A stretch of 64,000 nt of DNA from Isoetes taiwanensis (GCA_021234155.1 JAJEKV010000013.1:60001-124000), one strand, 5' to 3'; positions 22,700 to 34,255 are shown, numbered from the stretch's first letter. Notes: a model not told the origin generated them from the sequence alone. Program-made: numbers and translations.

Positions 22700-24340
22700 A
22701 GCCTCTGACTGCGAGATTATATGCCCCGAGTGAGCACGGTGCTCCGTGCTTGTCTTGTCTTGTTTGCTTGTATTTTCTTACATCTGTGTGCATGGCCATT
22801 CTTGTTTTCTTACCAGGGCCATTCTTTCCTATCTCTTAGCAATTCTTTGCATAGTTAACCACTTAGTTGCTCGTTCCTTTTTCTTCCTAGGCTTAGACTT
22901 GCTGGATTTTATGCATAGCACTAAGATTTAAAGTGGAATTTGAGTCGCAGAATTTGCTTTGAATTCTAGTTTCTTTGCATGTGGTACTGAATCAAGTAGC
23001 TAAGTATAGCATGTCAAATCTTTTAGCGTCAGCCAAACACCATAGCATTATTCCTTTCTCTATCTACTAATTTTGTTGTTCTGATCTGTGGACCAGCCTC
23101 AACCTTATTGTTGCATGTATTATCGGAGGCTTAATGTATGGCTTCTAGAATTTCTATTATGACCTGCAAGCACCTAACACTATTGGTAACATTTATGTTG
23201 CCCAGGTTGTTGAAGAGTAGGGCTTGTGTCATCTCTAGCATGCTCGTCTTCTTCTAAGTCTATAAAGCTGGGTATTCACTTCTCCTAGTAAGCATGGATA
23301 CTGTTTTGTGTTATATTCTCACAGTCCCAATCCCTTGTTATTTTCATTGTCTTCGTCTATCTACCTCATTTTGGCTTGAGTACCCGGGGGGTTCACCTAG
23401 ATTATGGGGTATGAAACATGTGAGTGCACCAAATGGATTTTTTATTGCCTCCTTAGTCTCGTATACGTAAGGAAAATATAAGATTTTTATAGTTTGACTA
23501 TGGATGTGATGGCGCCAGTGTTGATTAAGTATGCATCTTTGTAAGGGTCAAAGGTCCTGTTGGGGATTCTTTGATAATATGATATGACTATGATAATATA
23601 TATTATTATATATATCAAATAATAGAGATATCGGGTTGTCAAGTAAAAGTGTTTTGGGCAAGTAGTTATATGATATGGGTTGTATTCGTTTACAAATAAT
23701 GTAGTCGTATACAAAGGGTTTTTCATATGGAACTGTCGTGTACAATGGGTTTTTTGGCAATCTAGGGAATGCACATGGCATATATACCTATAATAGAGGT
23801 GAATCCCCTAGGCTTGAGTACCTTGTTTATGAAAAATGAGGCATAGACTATGCATGTGAAGCCATGATCTGTATTAACTTTACATATATGGGCTTTTCCC
23901 TTTCCCCTGGCAGTCTAAAACCCATCGTCAGGCAAAGATGCCAGGACTTCTAAAACCAGCATTGAGATCCAGCAGCAACGACTCGGAATTGCCCAAGTTG
24001 TGGCAGAGGCATCTTTGACTAACTAAGAGGCACTTGTGAATACAGAGTACCTTATTAAACATGGCCTTACACTGAGTTAACATGTTTTTCTATTGTGTAT
24101 CCATCAGTCATTGTCCTTTGTCTTGCCCTCCAAAAGACCTATTTTGAAGGCTATTCCTGCTTCTGCTTCCGACATATTATATTGATTAATTTGGAATCCT
24201 GATTTGGACGGGCCTTAGAATTGCTAGCTTTGAAAAGGGAAGTTAGAACCCAAATTATAGGTCATGCTGGCCATAATGAGCCACACAATAGCTAGTTCAT
24301 AAGAATCATGCGTGTCACATCTCTCTCATTCCCATAGATT
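22700..24340. other. Intergenic, no gene recognised
   Basis: The right end of the L1-type element (its 5' end) lies near 22700; its promoter may extend here but shows no clear signal. 23540-23640 is strongly AT-rich (TATATAT runs). No protein frame or RNA gene is supported. Confidence 0.35.
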
Positions 24341-24344
24341 CCCC

Positions 24345-24520
24345 TACATTCTAGAACTTATTTAGAACTTTCTGGAAGAATTTTCTTAGATTCCCTCCAG
24401 ATTCTCTTATGTTCTAGAACTTTCTAGAATATTTTGGAACTTTCTAGAAGATTCTAGAACTTTCTAGAGCCTTCCAGAACATTCTAGAACTCTTTTGAAC
24501 TAGCTAGAATGTTATACTCT
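24345..24520. repeat. TTCTAGAA-rich cluster resembling heat-shock elements
   Basis: TTCTAGAA, TTCTGGAA and close variants recur at least eight times in 175 bases, often at the 10-base phase of alternating nGAAn/nTTCn blocks (for example TTCTAGAACTTTCTAGA). This matches the heat-shock factor binding consensus in form, but no expressed gene lies next to it. It may simply be a degenerate tandem repeat of this 10-mer. Confidence 0.6.
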
Positions 24521-24580
24521 ATTTTATCTTAATTAGAATGTTACCCTTAAGTATATTTGAAACATAATTTTTTATAGAAT

Positions 24581-24652
24581 TAATGCCTGGTCTAGTGGTT
24601 AGAATGGGGGGTTGGGAGGTTAATGACCAGGGTTCAAATCCCCCACACAACA
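24581..24652 (+). mobile_element. tRNA-like pol III head (SINE or tRNA pseudogene)
   Basis: A perfect A-box match (TGGTCTAGTGG, 24588-24598) and a good B box (GGTTCAAATCC, 24631-24641) are separated by 32 bases, as in tRNA genes. A T-arm can be drawn around TTCAAAT, but the ends do not form a 7-base acceptor stem. The head is followed by an A-rich stretch and the 245-base repeat. A tRNA-derived SINE head is the likeliest reading; a decayed tRNA gene is the alternative. Confidence 0.6.
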
Positions 24653-24662
24653 TAAAAAATTT

Positions 24663-25152
24663 AAAAGCTTTTACTTAAGGGATGAGCATTCAACGTGGGC
24701 CGTAGGATCTTGGACCCGATCAAGGGTCGAGATCTCATTACGTGACAATAATTAAAGCAATATGAGCCATAGGATCTATTACATATAATTCCCAAAGTCA
24801 CGTGCACCGTAGGATATGTGCCAAGCCACGTGAGTCGTAAGATCCTGAATCAACGATCAAGATCAAGAACAATCTGGACCGCAGGATCTATTACATAGAG
24901 TGTCTTCAAAAGCTTTTACTTAAGGGATGCGCATTCAACGTGGGCCGTAGGATCTTGGACCCGATCAAGGGTCGAGATCTCATTACGTGACAATAATTAA
25001 AGCAATATGAGCCATAGGATCTATTACATATAATTCCCAAAGTCACGTGCACCGTAGGATATGTGCCAAGCCACGTGAGCCGTAAGATCCTGGATCAACG
25101 ATCAGGATCAAGAACAATCTGGACCGCAGGATCTATTACATAGAGTGTCTTC
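24663..25152. repeat. 245-base tandem duplication
   Basis: Copy 1 (24663-24907) and copy 2 (24908-25152) start with AAAAGCTTTTACTTAAGGGA and end in AGAGTGTCTTC. They differ at only about four positions (for example ATGAGC/ATGCGC and GTGAGTCG/GTGAGCCG), so the duplication is recent. Within each unit a CCGTAGGATC-like word recurs about five times, with CACGTG cores between them. Confidence 0.93.
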
Positions 25153-25342
25153 GATGCTTGTCACTTTTACCACAAAAGAATAAAATGAATTAATAATTTG
25201 ATATATGTGAATAAATGAGTTGCTTATAAATTACCAGCTTAAATTCAAAATTTTATTGTTGTGGTTGTTTATGGGAGATGATGCGACATTGGTTCAAAAT
25301 AAAATAAGAAAGCATCAACTGTAAACAAACATAATAATAAAT

Positions 25343-25450
25343 TTTGGATTTTTGGGTTGCCCCTAAGGGGGCAAGCCCTTGTTGAGGTGGGTTTGTGGCA
25401 TATGCTAGGTATATGCCAATATATACCCAGAATATGCCAATGACTGCTAA
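25343..25450. repeat. Dispersed 'gggttgcccct...atatgcc' repeat, copy 1
   Basis: TTTTTGGGTTGCCCCTA, GGCAAGCC, GTGGGTTT and a cluster of GGTATATGCC / AATATGCCAATG words occur in the same order and spacing at 28391-28492. The first part can fold (GGGTTGCCCC against GGGGGCAAGCCC). Confidence 0.8.
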
Positions 25451-25489
25451 AAACCCATCATAGGCTGTAAATGTTAGGTTGCCCCTATT

Positions 25490-27210
25490 CTTTCGGAGAG
25501 GCTGCGGAAAGCAAGGAAACCGGTGCTCGCCAGAGGGTTCTTCTTAGGAGGGTGATTTGTCAAGCCGGATGCTTAGCGAGAGCATCATTACTCGATTAGA
25601 AATTTTGTGGCTGTAAAAGCGGGATTCAAGGTTATTTGCTTCATTGAGAACACCAATAATATTAAGGTGAAGCTCTCGCAGAGATCCTCTTACAAACAAG
25701 GTGCCGCAATATTCTTTGTCAGGTGCGGCTCCCAAATGATGATTGCGAATGCGGACATTCACGAAGAATGGCTTTGCAAAGATTTCTTGCATGTGTGGTA
25801 CGCTCTAAGTTTGATTATGACAATAATACATGTCCGGTGGGTTGGTTGTGATGTTTGCCTTCATTGGTGTCATTTTAGATTGTGGGCTGAATATGTCCTA
25901 CATAACTCCTCGAGGCACCCAGGTGCATCCCGGATCTGATTTCAATGCATTGGATGTGGTTCCCCTTCCCCGAGCTTTTTGTTTTGTCAAGGGCGTTTTC
26001 CTGAACTTTGCCAAGGATTGGGGAGGAAACACTTGCAAAAAGAACTGGAATACGTTAGAAGAATTTTTCAACAAAGTGAAGATACAAAAGGGAAGCATTT
26101 ATGTTGGAAAATTTGAAGCATTTGTTAGCTAAGCTAGAGGACATGGCGGATACTTCTAAGGTGCGCAAAGAGCATGCTCGGGTTCTTCTGGTATGTTCTT
26201 GCTCGAGGCCTTTAAAAGTTTCAATTGATTCTGGTCGTATTATGTGGTTGATTATACTGGATGTATGGCTCTCTTGTAGTTTTGTTTGTGGTTTTACATG
26301 TTTTATTCTATGTAATGGCTCTTCATTTGTTTGCTAATGAGGAAGTTGTAAGTTGTGCATGCACTTGAGCTTTAGTAAGTTATGGTACCCATAATCAAAA
26401 CCTCTTAATAGTTACAAAATGTACTTGTAGCTGATTTGTTCTATGTAGTTCCTATAAGGATGATTTATGAATGTATGGTTAAACATGAAAATGATTGCAG
26501 ATGAAGATCTTGACATTGAAGTATCACAAGGGCGCAACAAAAAGTGCTCAACCTTGCGAAACTACAAAGAATGTTGACAACGGCAGAGATCTAGTGGTGC
26601 ATCCTGTCACATTGCCTCTGACAAATGAGCCTTGCTGACTTAGATAGGGTAACAGCTGCTTTGCAAACTTATGATCGGGAGTTAGAAGAGAAGCGCCACG
26701 AAGGCTTGAGATACAATGATAGAGCAAAGGCAAAAGGAAGAAATCAAAGGAACTTGAAAGTATAGTCTTTGGTCAAGCATCACGAGAGGCTCAAATGTTT
26801 CAAAATCGATGCGGATGAAGCCGCGGCAAAAGTGAAGCATTCTGAGGATTGTTTTGGCTAAATGCGAGAAAAAATAGATGAGGAGTATGAGTACAAGTTA
26901 ACCAAGTTGCACATAAATGAGGTGGAAAGAGAAGAAAGCGACTCGAAGAACTTCAAATGTTTGAGAGGGGACTTGGTGATTTCAATTCAATGAAAGCCGG
27001 GCTAATCAATGACATACAAGATCTTTTTTGCGAGAAAATGGAGGCAACAAAAGTCGAATTATTACGTGGAAATCAAAAGCAGATAACGTTCTACATAGGC
27101 TGCATGCTCTATTTTTCCGATGTAAGGTCCTCTTTATGTGCTTCGGAAGTTGCATTTGTAATTATACTTTTTGTACATCAGACTTGGAGGCATGTAAAAT
27201 ACCATTGAGG
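25490..27210 (+). pseudogene. OBERON-type PHD-finger protein gene, broken
   Basis: Segments in shifting frames match the plant OBERON family, nuclear PHD proteins needed for meristem formation. In order they are FVAVKAGF (25602), RCRNILC and LPNDDCECG (about 25703-25757), then the PHD core KFDYDNNTC and, after a one-base shift, RWVGCDVCLHWCH (25808-25875). FCFVKGVFLNFAKDWGGNT (25980) and a KLEDMAD segment (26130) follow. After an intron-like gap (about 26190-26500), SLADLDRVTAALQTYDRELE (26630), a KELESIVFGQA stretch, EAQMFQNR and FERGLGDFNSMKAGL (26957) lead to EKMEATK, the C-terminal coiled coil. At least five frameshifts and several stops disable it. The retained intron argues for a decayed genomic duplicate rather than a retrocopy. 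Confidence 0.78.
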
Positions 27211-27229
27211 CGGCATGATTTGTAAAACC

Positions 27230-30200
27230 TCCCCGCCTCATAGAAGACATCTATTTTATATGTCATGCCCCGAGGCGTGCCCGGACTCATACAAACTCAA
27301 AACCGGGCTGCTTTTAAACAAAGGCACGCTTTTTAGCCGAAATCTCAATGTTCACACTTGTCCTCCTTAATAAGGTTCCCTAAATGTATTGTAAATTATC
27401 GTTGCTGTGCCAAAATACATGGACATTACTTACCCTCTTATTGAGAACGTTAGTTTGATCTCCAGAATTGGCTTCTTGGCTCTGAAGTCATCCATCAAAC
27501 GAAACTAATATCAAAATGCCCCTCAATTCTCTGTTGACTTAATTCCTTATTTTGACAAGGCTTCTTCCAATATAAACATTATATCGATGTTAACATTGTA
27601 CCATTATAAAAGTCTAGAAAGTAGCATTTCCAATTTTGACTTTTCCCACATCTACGGAAAACAACTGTTTGTGGATCTGTTTTTGAACAAAAGTAAAGGA
27701 GGATTATATAGGCCTATTATCACATGTCATTGGAGAAATATGAGATCCACAAGTCAAGTTTTGTGACAAAGTCTTATGATGTAAAAGCTACAAGATGCTA
27801 TCGCAAAGGGGTTCGATCCACTAAGTTTTTGAGCATTTGAGTGTTGAGTGTTGGGTCAAATTTGCAATAGTTTGGAGCTAATAGCTAGTAGGGCTTGCTA
27901 TTAAATCATATGTTATTTTAGTCTAGGTTTGCTAGGCTCCTATACATCTTTTGTATTTTGAAAATATTTTTTGGAAATAGGGCTCGCTACCATATACCCT
28001 TTGTATTTTGAAAAGATCGGGTCCCTTTGCCCGTTCACGTGGGCAATTTCAATGACAAGCAAAGTTCTCTATGTAGCAAGATGCAGGGTGCTTGTGGGTT
28101 GCAACCTTTTGACCAATCATGCTTAATTAACCATGAGTAGATACCCTAGTTGATATATAATTCCAAATGTGCTCAAGTCAAGAAATATACGTCCGTTTTT
28201 TCCTCCGTTCTAAATAGTAAATGCTTAATTCTTTGTATGGTTACCCCTTATGATCCATTATGGACATGGAGATGTTACACCATGGAGATCTTACACCATT
28301 CAGCAACAAGTGTAATTTTACCCATATTTAATTTGGACATCGAGATGTTACACCATCCAACGACAAGTGTAATTTTATCCATGTTTAATTGAATTTTTGG
28401 GTTGCCCCTAGGGAGGCAAGCCTCGGTCTATGTGGGTTTATGGCATATTCCAGGTATATGCCAGTATATGCCAGGAATATGCCAATGGCCGCCTTCAAAC
28501 TCTTTATCATATGTAATGTGGTTGTTTTATTGGCACTTGCGAGTACTGATATTTGGCTTGGAGAAGGCTCAACAACTCAAGCGCTTTTATCATCAGTTTC
28601 AGCAATATGCAGACCTGATTATGCTAAAGGTATTTTGTTTGTTTTACTTTGCTCATTTATGTGGAGAAAAAATAAATAGAGCTTTTTATTATCATTATAG
28701 GTACAGGTTTACGGATCAACATCATTTCTTGATAAGATTTGGAAGTACTGAGGTGATTTACATCTTTTGAATGTCATTGAGTTTATATTCTCCTTATATT
28801 AGGGGTCCATAATCTGATATCACGGACATTAATTTTCATGGTTTACAACTTTGAGACAACGTAAATTCTAGAATTTGAAGGGGTTTGTGACTTTGAATCT
28901 CTTGGCAACTATTTTAAGGGTTGAAAACATGCGCATCTTTGGTAATTGATTGAATTCATCGAAGAGTTTCTTGAGTTTTATGAAAAATTTCTGCAATTTT
29001 TTCGTGTACCCTAACTATCTATCGATATATAACGTCATATTCAAATAATGTTTTTTGCGGGTCCAACTATGAAAGCGAGACTTGCAAAGATATATCATCA
29101 TGCACATGCAAATTCATCCGAGAGGTCTTTGTATCATCTTTGTTCTTCGATCTTTGCTCATTTGCAAGTTATTATTAGGACACTTGCAATATTGTCATTT
29201 AATGCACAATCACAAAACCCATTGGCGTTTTAGATCATTCACTTTTAATTCGATGAAAAGGTATGGCATCAACAATGAAACTAGTAGCAAGGGAAATAAT
29301 TGCACCATAGATTCATGTTTAAAGGAATATATTTGTCTTTAGGAAATTGATTGTTTAGCTGTTCTTTGCTAACCAAGTTGTGCCTACTTTTGTTCTTGTA
29401 GATTCTTTAGAGTGTCATATCACTGGCATAGAGAATCCTATCAAGTTCACTTCTACAAGACGTCCTAATGTGCTGAGGTTCAAGATTAAACCAATGTTTT
29501 TTTATGTAGTTTGCATCCTACGAGCATATCATTCTTCATTTGGAATAACTGTTTGGATTGGTTGGTAGAAATTTTGATTGATTGTGAAAACATGACTTTG
29601 AAGTATGATTTAAGCCACTTTACCCTCCGGCCATGGAGGGCAACCCTCCGTGCGCAGCACCTTGTTTTCATTGGTTGGAAATTTGAAGAGGGCAGCTTCG
29701 AACATAGAGTCCATCTTGGAGTCTCCAAACCATGGCATAGTTGGGGGATCTTGATGGCTATGGCGAAGAAAGGATTCCTCATGGTAGTTGTAGCCCTGTT
29801 CCTTATGCGAAAGGCCAAAGTTGGAATGCTGCCAAGCTCTCAATGTCAAGTCGGAATTATGCAGCACTTAAATTATGCAAGTACTTGATTATTTCTTTGA
29901 GGAAATGGAGAAAAGGGTGTGAAGTTGTCTTATCAAGCAGAAGGAATCAGAAAACAGTGAAGAACAGCAAGGAAGAACCAATTCAATTGAAAGGTGTGTA
30001 GTCTCGTAACTAATATTTCTAGCAAAGTATACTTACATCATTCTGAATTCATAGAGCATCTTTTATTTCCTGGAGAAGCTTTGACCTGTTTTTGCTTAAG
30101 TTATGAAGAGCTCGAAATCCGTCTTCCATCTCTGCAAAGACTCTTCTTGAGTCTTTCATCGCTCTTGATACCAAGCTAATATCTGCATCTGTGATGGCCA

Positions 30201-30380
30201 TTGTGCCAAGAAGTAACTCATTTTTCTGCTAATCTCTGAATCTGTGATAGTCATTCTGCCAAGAAGTAACTCATGTTCTGAACCTGCACCAAAATGAACT
30301 ACTGCTTGAAAGATATTGATTCTAGGTTTGATAAATTGTAAGTACAAGCCTGCGGCATAACTTCAAAGTATACACTTGCA
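27230..30380. other. Mostly intergenic; a few unassigned exon-like pieces
   Basis: No gene is recognised. Plus-strand pieces bounded by splice-like sites occur near 28530-28630 (HLRVLIFGLEKAQQLKRFYH frame), 29400-29500 and 29690-29990, but they join into no family I know. A roughly 70-base direct repeat with GAGATGTTACACCAT...ACAAGTGTAATTTTA lies at 28262-28385. Confidence 0.3.
28391..28492. repeat. Dispersed 'gggttgcccct...atatgcc' repeat, copy 2
   Basis: It matches 25343-25450 in order: TTTTTGGGTTGCCCCTAGG, GGCAAGCC, GTGGGTTTATGGCATAT, then three near-copies of GGTATATGCCAGTATATGCC. No target duplication was recognised. Confidence 0.8.
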
Positions 30381-30399
30381 ATCCAACAACAAGTTAAAT

Positions 30400-31025
30400 T
30401 CAGATTTCTCTGGCTCGATTCAGATGGTAATATAAGACATTATCTTTGGCAAAAAGGAAACTTAACGATCAATATGGAGCTTTTTGGAAAGAAAAGTAGA
30501 TGTACTTTGCCTGATATTGTGGATTGTATGGGGTATGCTCTGGAGAGGGCAAATGCAATTGTCCATTACAAAGTCCCTCTTCTTCCCTCGAAGCCGCATT
30601 CACTTCAGATTCAAAAACAAAGGGATGCAGGCTCACAATAGCATTGTTCTGCGATGCAAACAGCATGAAAAATCAAATATTCCTTACTCTCTCCAATGTT
30701 ACATATTTCTCCAACAGGTACATTGCACCTCTCAACTTCACAAAAAAAGATGAGTGTTTGTCCTCCTGTCTTTCAAACTGTTCATGTTTAGTTGCATTTT
30801 ATGAAGATTCTCGTAATTTATTCCACCGGAGCTTGCTAGCACATTTTCAAACATGTATCCAGCCTTCAACAGATCTCTTCAGATGCTCAAAAGAATTATC
30901 TGGCTTACCTCAAAGTGCAACCCTCAAGCCAAAACCTCAAAGTGCAACCCTCCAGCCAGAAGAAGTACAGTTCCATCTCCACCACAGTGATTGTCATTAC
31001 TTCAGTTGCTGCTGCCATTCTAGCT
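30400..31025 (+). pseudogene. G-type lectin S-receptor-like protein fragment (SLG end, EGF-like/PAN, TM)
   Basis: Frames read RFLWLDSDGNIRHYLW (about 30400), typical of the end of the S-locus-glycoprotein domain. Then come YGVCSGEGKCNCP (EGF-like), CRLTIALFC and LSNVTYFSNR, and CLSSCLSNCSCLVAFYED (PAN-like, Cys-rich, 30758-30811). In another frame a membrane span follows (STTVIVITSVAAAILAA, about 30975-31025). The order is that of plant receptor kinases with bulb-lectin/S domains, which sense ligands at the cell surface. The kinase is absent: homology stops at the membrane span where GC-rich sequence begins. Frameshifts and stops, and no N-terminal lectin domain in view, mark it as a dead fragment. 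A short direct repeat (CCTCAAAGTGCAACCCTC) lies at 30909-30951. Confidence 0.68.
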
Positions 31026-32565
31026 GCAAGGAGATGGAGTCCTCGGCACCCCATGTGCTTAGAAGGCAAGCGGGGTCGGAAGAACCGCATCGGACACGGG
31101 AGACCCGCTTTAACCTGCAAAAGATGGCCTTGGCACGGCACACCGAGCGGCCTTGAGGCCGGGCAAGAGCGCTCGGCCGACATCGCGGGGCCCGCCTGAA
31201 CTCGTGTTCATCACTCACGGACACCATGACACGGGGAGAGGGCGGGCAATGCGAGACGATGGTCCACCGTGTCGGCCGATCGGAGGTTGAGGAAGCCACC
31301 ACCATGGCACGGGGGCGAGGGCGGCTCTTGCGGATAAATGACACAACCGGGTTCTTGATGCGGAGCAGCAAGCCCAACTCACGGGCGTCCAGGTCTTTGC
31401 GGGGCTCGAGCAGCCCTCGCTACTGCGAGCACGGAGCTCCGTGGGTTCGCGGGCGACCATCCATAGAGGGGCGGGGGTCTCCCTACGGGGTTCATAGTCA
31501 CTGCGGCGGTCTGATGGGGAGATGGCCAGCGGCGGCGGGCCACAGAAATTTGTGCTCCGACTTCTGAAGGGGAGCGAGGGGCGGCTCGGGCCGCTACTCC
31601 CCGCAACCCCCGGTATGTATAGCACTTGCCCGTGACGGGACCATGCTTCGCGCCCGTGATTCAAGCCCCCCCGCCATCCCGGCCACCACCACCACCACCC
31701 GGCCACGGGCCGGCCCTCGCCCACGCTTTGACGCCGCGGAACTCCAAGAACTCAAGCGGAGGCCGGAGGCTACACCGTAGTCCGGGCATTAAAAGGAGGG
31801 GAGAGTCAAAGCCCACAACATCGAACACACATTCTCGATCGGATGACATTCCACAGGCGATTCACATTTCCCGAGCAGCCCGCCATGGGGCTCAGGCCGT
31901 CAGTAACTGCATTGTCATATTGGCGGTTGCGGTGAAACCCAGTGCGTGATGCCATATTGCGCCGGAGGCAAGATCTTGAAGGGGCCCCAATGCGTGGGCG
32001 GACCTCACACCGCTGCTGGGGGAGGCACGCAGGCAGAGGGGCTTGTCGGTCGAGGAGGCATCCGCCACCAGGGGGTGCCCGCGGGGATTGGTTGGCGGGG
32101 ATGCACATTTTTTCGCCCGACTTTCTTGGAACCACTGGACCCCAATCCTTACGGTGAGCGTGGCCACTTGCCTTCTCCTACCACGACCCCCTTCTCCTGC
32201 TCCTGCTTGCTTCCTCCGACCCGCCCTCTGACCACATGCGCCTCGGCTCATCTTCTTCTCCTTTCGACCTCTGCCTTCCCCGTCCCTCCCCGCTGACTCG
32301 GTACATTACATACATACTAGCGCTGGCGACAAATAGGAATTGTGCCTCGGGTGGTCTCATGGAATTGTGAGGCTTCCCTTGCAAAGGGGGCCGATCTCAA
32401 CTCCGTGGCGACCCGATATGGGTCTCATCTTTCTCATGGAGACATGGGAGCATCTTTGAGCCTGAGGCTACGTCTGTAGGGTTACCAACATTTCTCGGTC
32501 TTCAATACCAATGCGGGACAGGAGGGTCATGGTGGGGTTGCCTGCTGGGACAACCTGTAGATTTT
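31025..32565 (+). mobile_element. GC-rich block ending in a non-LTR endonuclease start
   Basis: The sequence changes abruptly from AT-rich to clearly GC-rich (runs of CGG, GGGCC, GCCGC), unlike everything around it. Near its right end, frames read VVSWNC (about 32350), GLIFLMETWE-type (32420-32455) and GYQHFSVFNTNAGQEGHGG (32476-32535). These are the opening motifs of an APE-type non-LTR endonuclease as in the 56.5-kb element. The GC-rich part is therefore probably a 5' UTR/ORF1 region of a GC-rich element. The rest of the element is missing to the right. The long frames on both strands here show no family resemblance. Confidence 0.5.
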
Positions 32566-32594
32566 CTTGGGTTTATATCCTAAGACCCAAGAAA
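32563..32594. repeat. Perfect hairpin with 10-base arms
   Basis: TTTCTTGGGT (32563-32572) and ACCCAAGAAA (32585-32594) pair perfectly around a 12-base loop, exactly where recognisable endonuclease coding ends. Confidence 0.75.
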
Positions 32595-33274
32595 TGTTTT
32601 TCTAAAGGATGGATGATGATACCATGCAAAAATGAATTCCACAATTAGTAGACACATGGATTTGAAAAGTTCATCATAGAAAATGCAGATGATATAGACA
32701 TTTAATTACTTTAAAGTTTAAGATAACACTCTTTATTAGCTCATGTAATGTCGGGTTGTATCTTGATCGCATATCATGAGTTCCATTGATATAACCATGG
32801 AAGTAAGAAAGACAGCAATTAAATTAGGCAGCCATACAATAAATCCAACATAAATCATTTACCTGCTTGCTCCACTCATCTAGCTCCTATAGGCTCATGT
32901 ATTTCCAAGACAACTGCTAGGTCTTTGAGTTGTCCTTCCATGTAGAAGAACTGATATCATGCCACACTATAAAATCATGGAAGATCTAAGTAGAATGATA
33001 ACGACCTATTGGAGAGGACTAGTTCAATCTTCTCATAAAGAAGCCATGATTTGAGAGGCAAAAATAGCAAAAAGAACTAGTTCTATCTACCTCACTGGTT
33101 AAAGGCCACCCTTACAGACAGAATTCATGGGTTGGAGAAGAAATTCGTCATCTAGTGTAAATAGTCATAAGTTTGGCTCTGATTTCCCCTTTCCCTTATC
33201 ATGTTACCCTGGAACAGAATCGAAGAAAGAGATATCAGTAAAACCTAATAGCGGATACCAAGTCCATATCAAAT

Positions 33275-33680
33275 ATTATATGTGCTTGCATCTTAAACAT
33301 ATTGTTTGAAGGATTAGACATAATTTTAGTTTTGGGAAAATAAAGAATAGAATCAAAGCTTACCAGTAAAGAAAAGGATGGAATCCAGTTGCAATAGACT
33401 AAATAAAGAACAATCGAACTTAGCAATTTTGTGCTAAAGATGGAACCAGTTGGAGTTCCATTTTCTCCTCCAACATGCGTACACACATATAATTAGTGTT
33501 CCATATAAAAACGAAGAAGGGGATGTAACAATAAGCTCCATGACTACTGGATTGTTTTGATGCTTGTAACCTTGTGAAAAAGGGTTTCCAACATGGCTTC
33601 ATTGACATGGAAAGCTCCAATGATAGGCTTGCAAGCACCTCAGACGACATCGACAGTCAAAAGTGTTCTTCAATGTGGGC
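33275..33680. repeat. Segmental duplication, copy 1 (partner 34256-34668)
   Basis: It shares with 34256-34668 long blocks such as CATCTTAAACATATTGTTTG, GTTGGAGTTCCATTTTCTCC-like and CAACATGGCTTCATTGA, in the same order and orientation about 980 bases apart. Scattered substitutions and small indels indicate a moderately old duplication. Confidence 0.85.
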
Positions 33681-34255
33681 TAACAGATAAAAGATGTATA
33701 AACTTATCTCGAAACCATGTCAATTCATTAGGATGAGGTTATCTCCCTAATTTATCAAAACAAGTTCAAAACTTATGCAAAAGGAACATACACATCTTAT
33801 ATCGTAGCAGTGGCAAAAATAATTTCAAAACTTATGCAAAAGGAACTTACATACCTTATACCTTATAGTGCAGTTGGAAAAAACTCTAAATATCAACTGG
33901 TCCTGCTTTAACATTGTCTAGTACTTATAACTTGCCATAAACAAAGAAAATTGAAAGACTTGAAATAATGGCAAGAGTAGACAGGTTGAAGAAGCATGCT
34001 AGAGATGGTGGACTGTGTACATGCTAGATTAATCTGAAAATATAAAGAGAGCAACAAGGTGCATATGCTTAAGATTCACCTCAGAGAGCTTTCTAAGAAA
34101 TCTGTTAGCCCATTTATTGACAAATATAATGCTCAGCAACATAAGCAGCTACCTCAGCCACGGCTCTGAGCCATAGTTCTGCATCATGATAAGGTCATAC
34201 AAAAACTTGAAAAGGACCTTCAAGTCCTGCAACAACCAAGTGCATATCATATATA

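Noticed and set aside
24581-24652. Functional tRNA gene
   Set aside because: Internal promoter boxes are good, but no acceptor stem or credible anticodon arm can be drawn; better explained as a SINE head or pseudogene.
24881-25152. LTR ends at the 245-base duplication
   Set aside because: The copies are directly adjacent with no interior and no TG..CA ends, so this is a simple tandem duplication.
31215-32251. Long frames in the GC-rich block, up to 169 codons on the minus strand
   Set aside because: Stop codons are rare in GC-rich DNA. The frames overlap in several registers and carry low-complexity Trp/Gly/Pro runs with no family resemblance.
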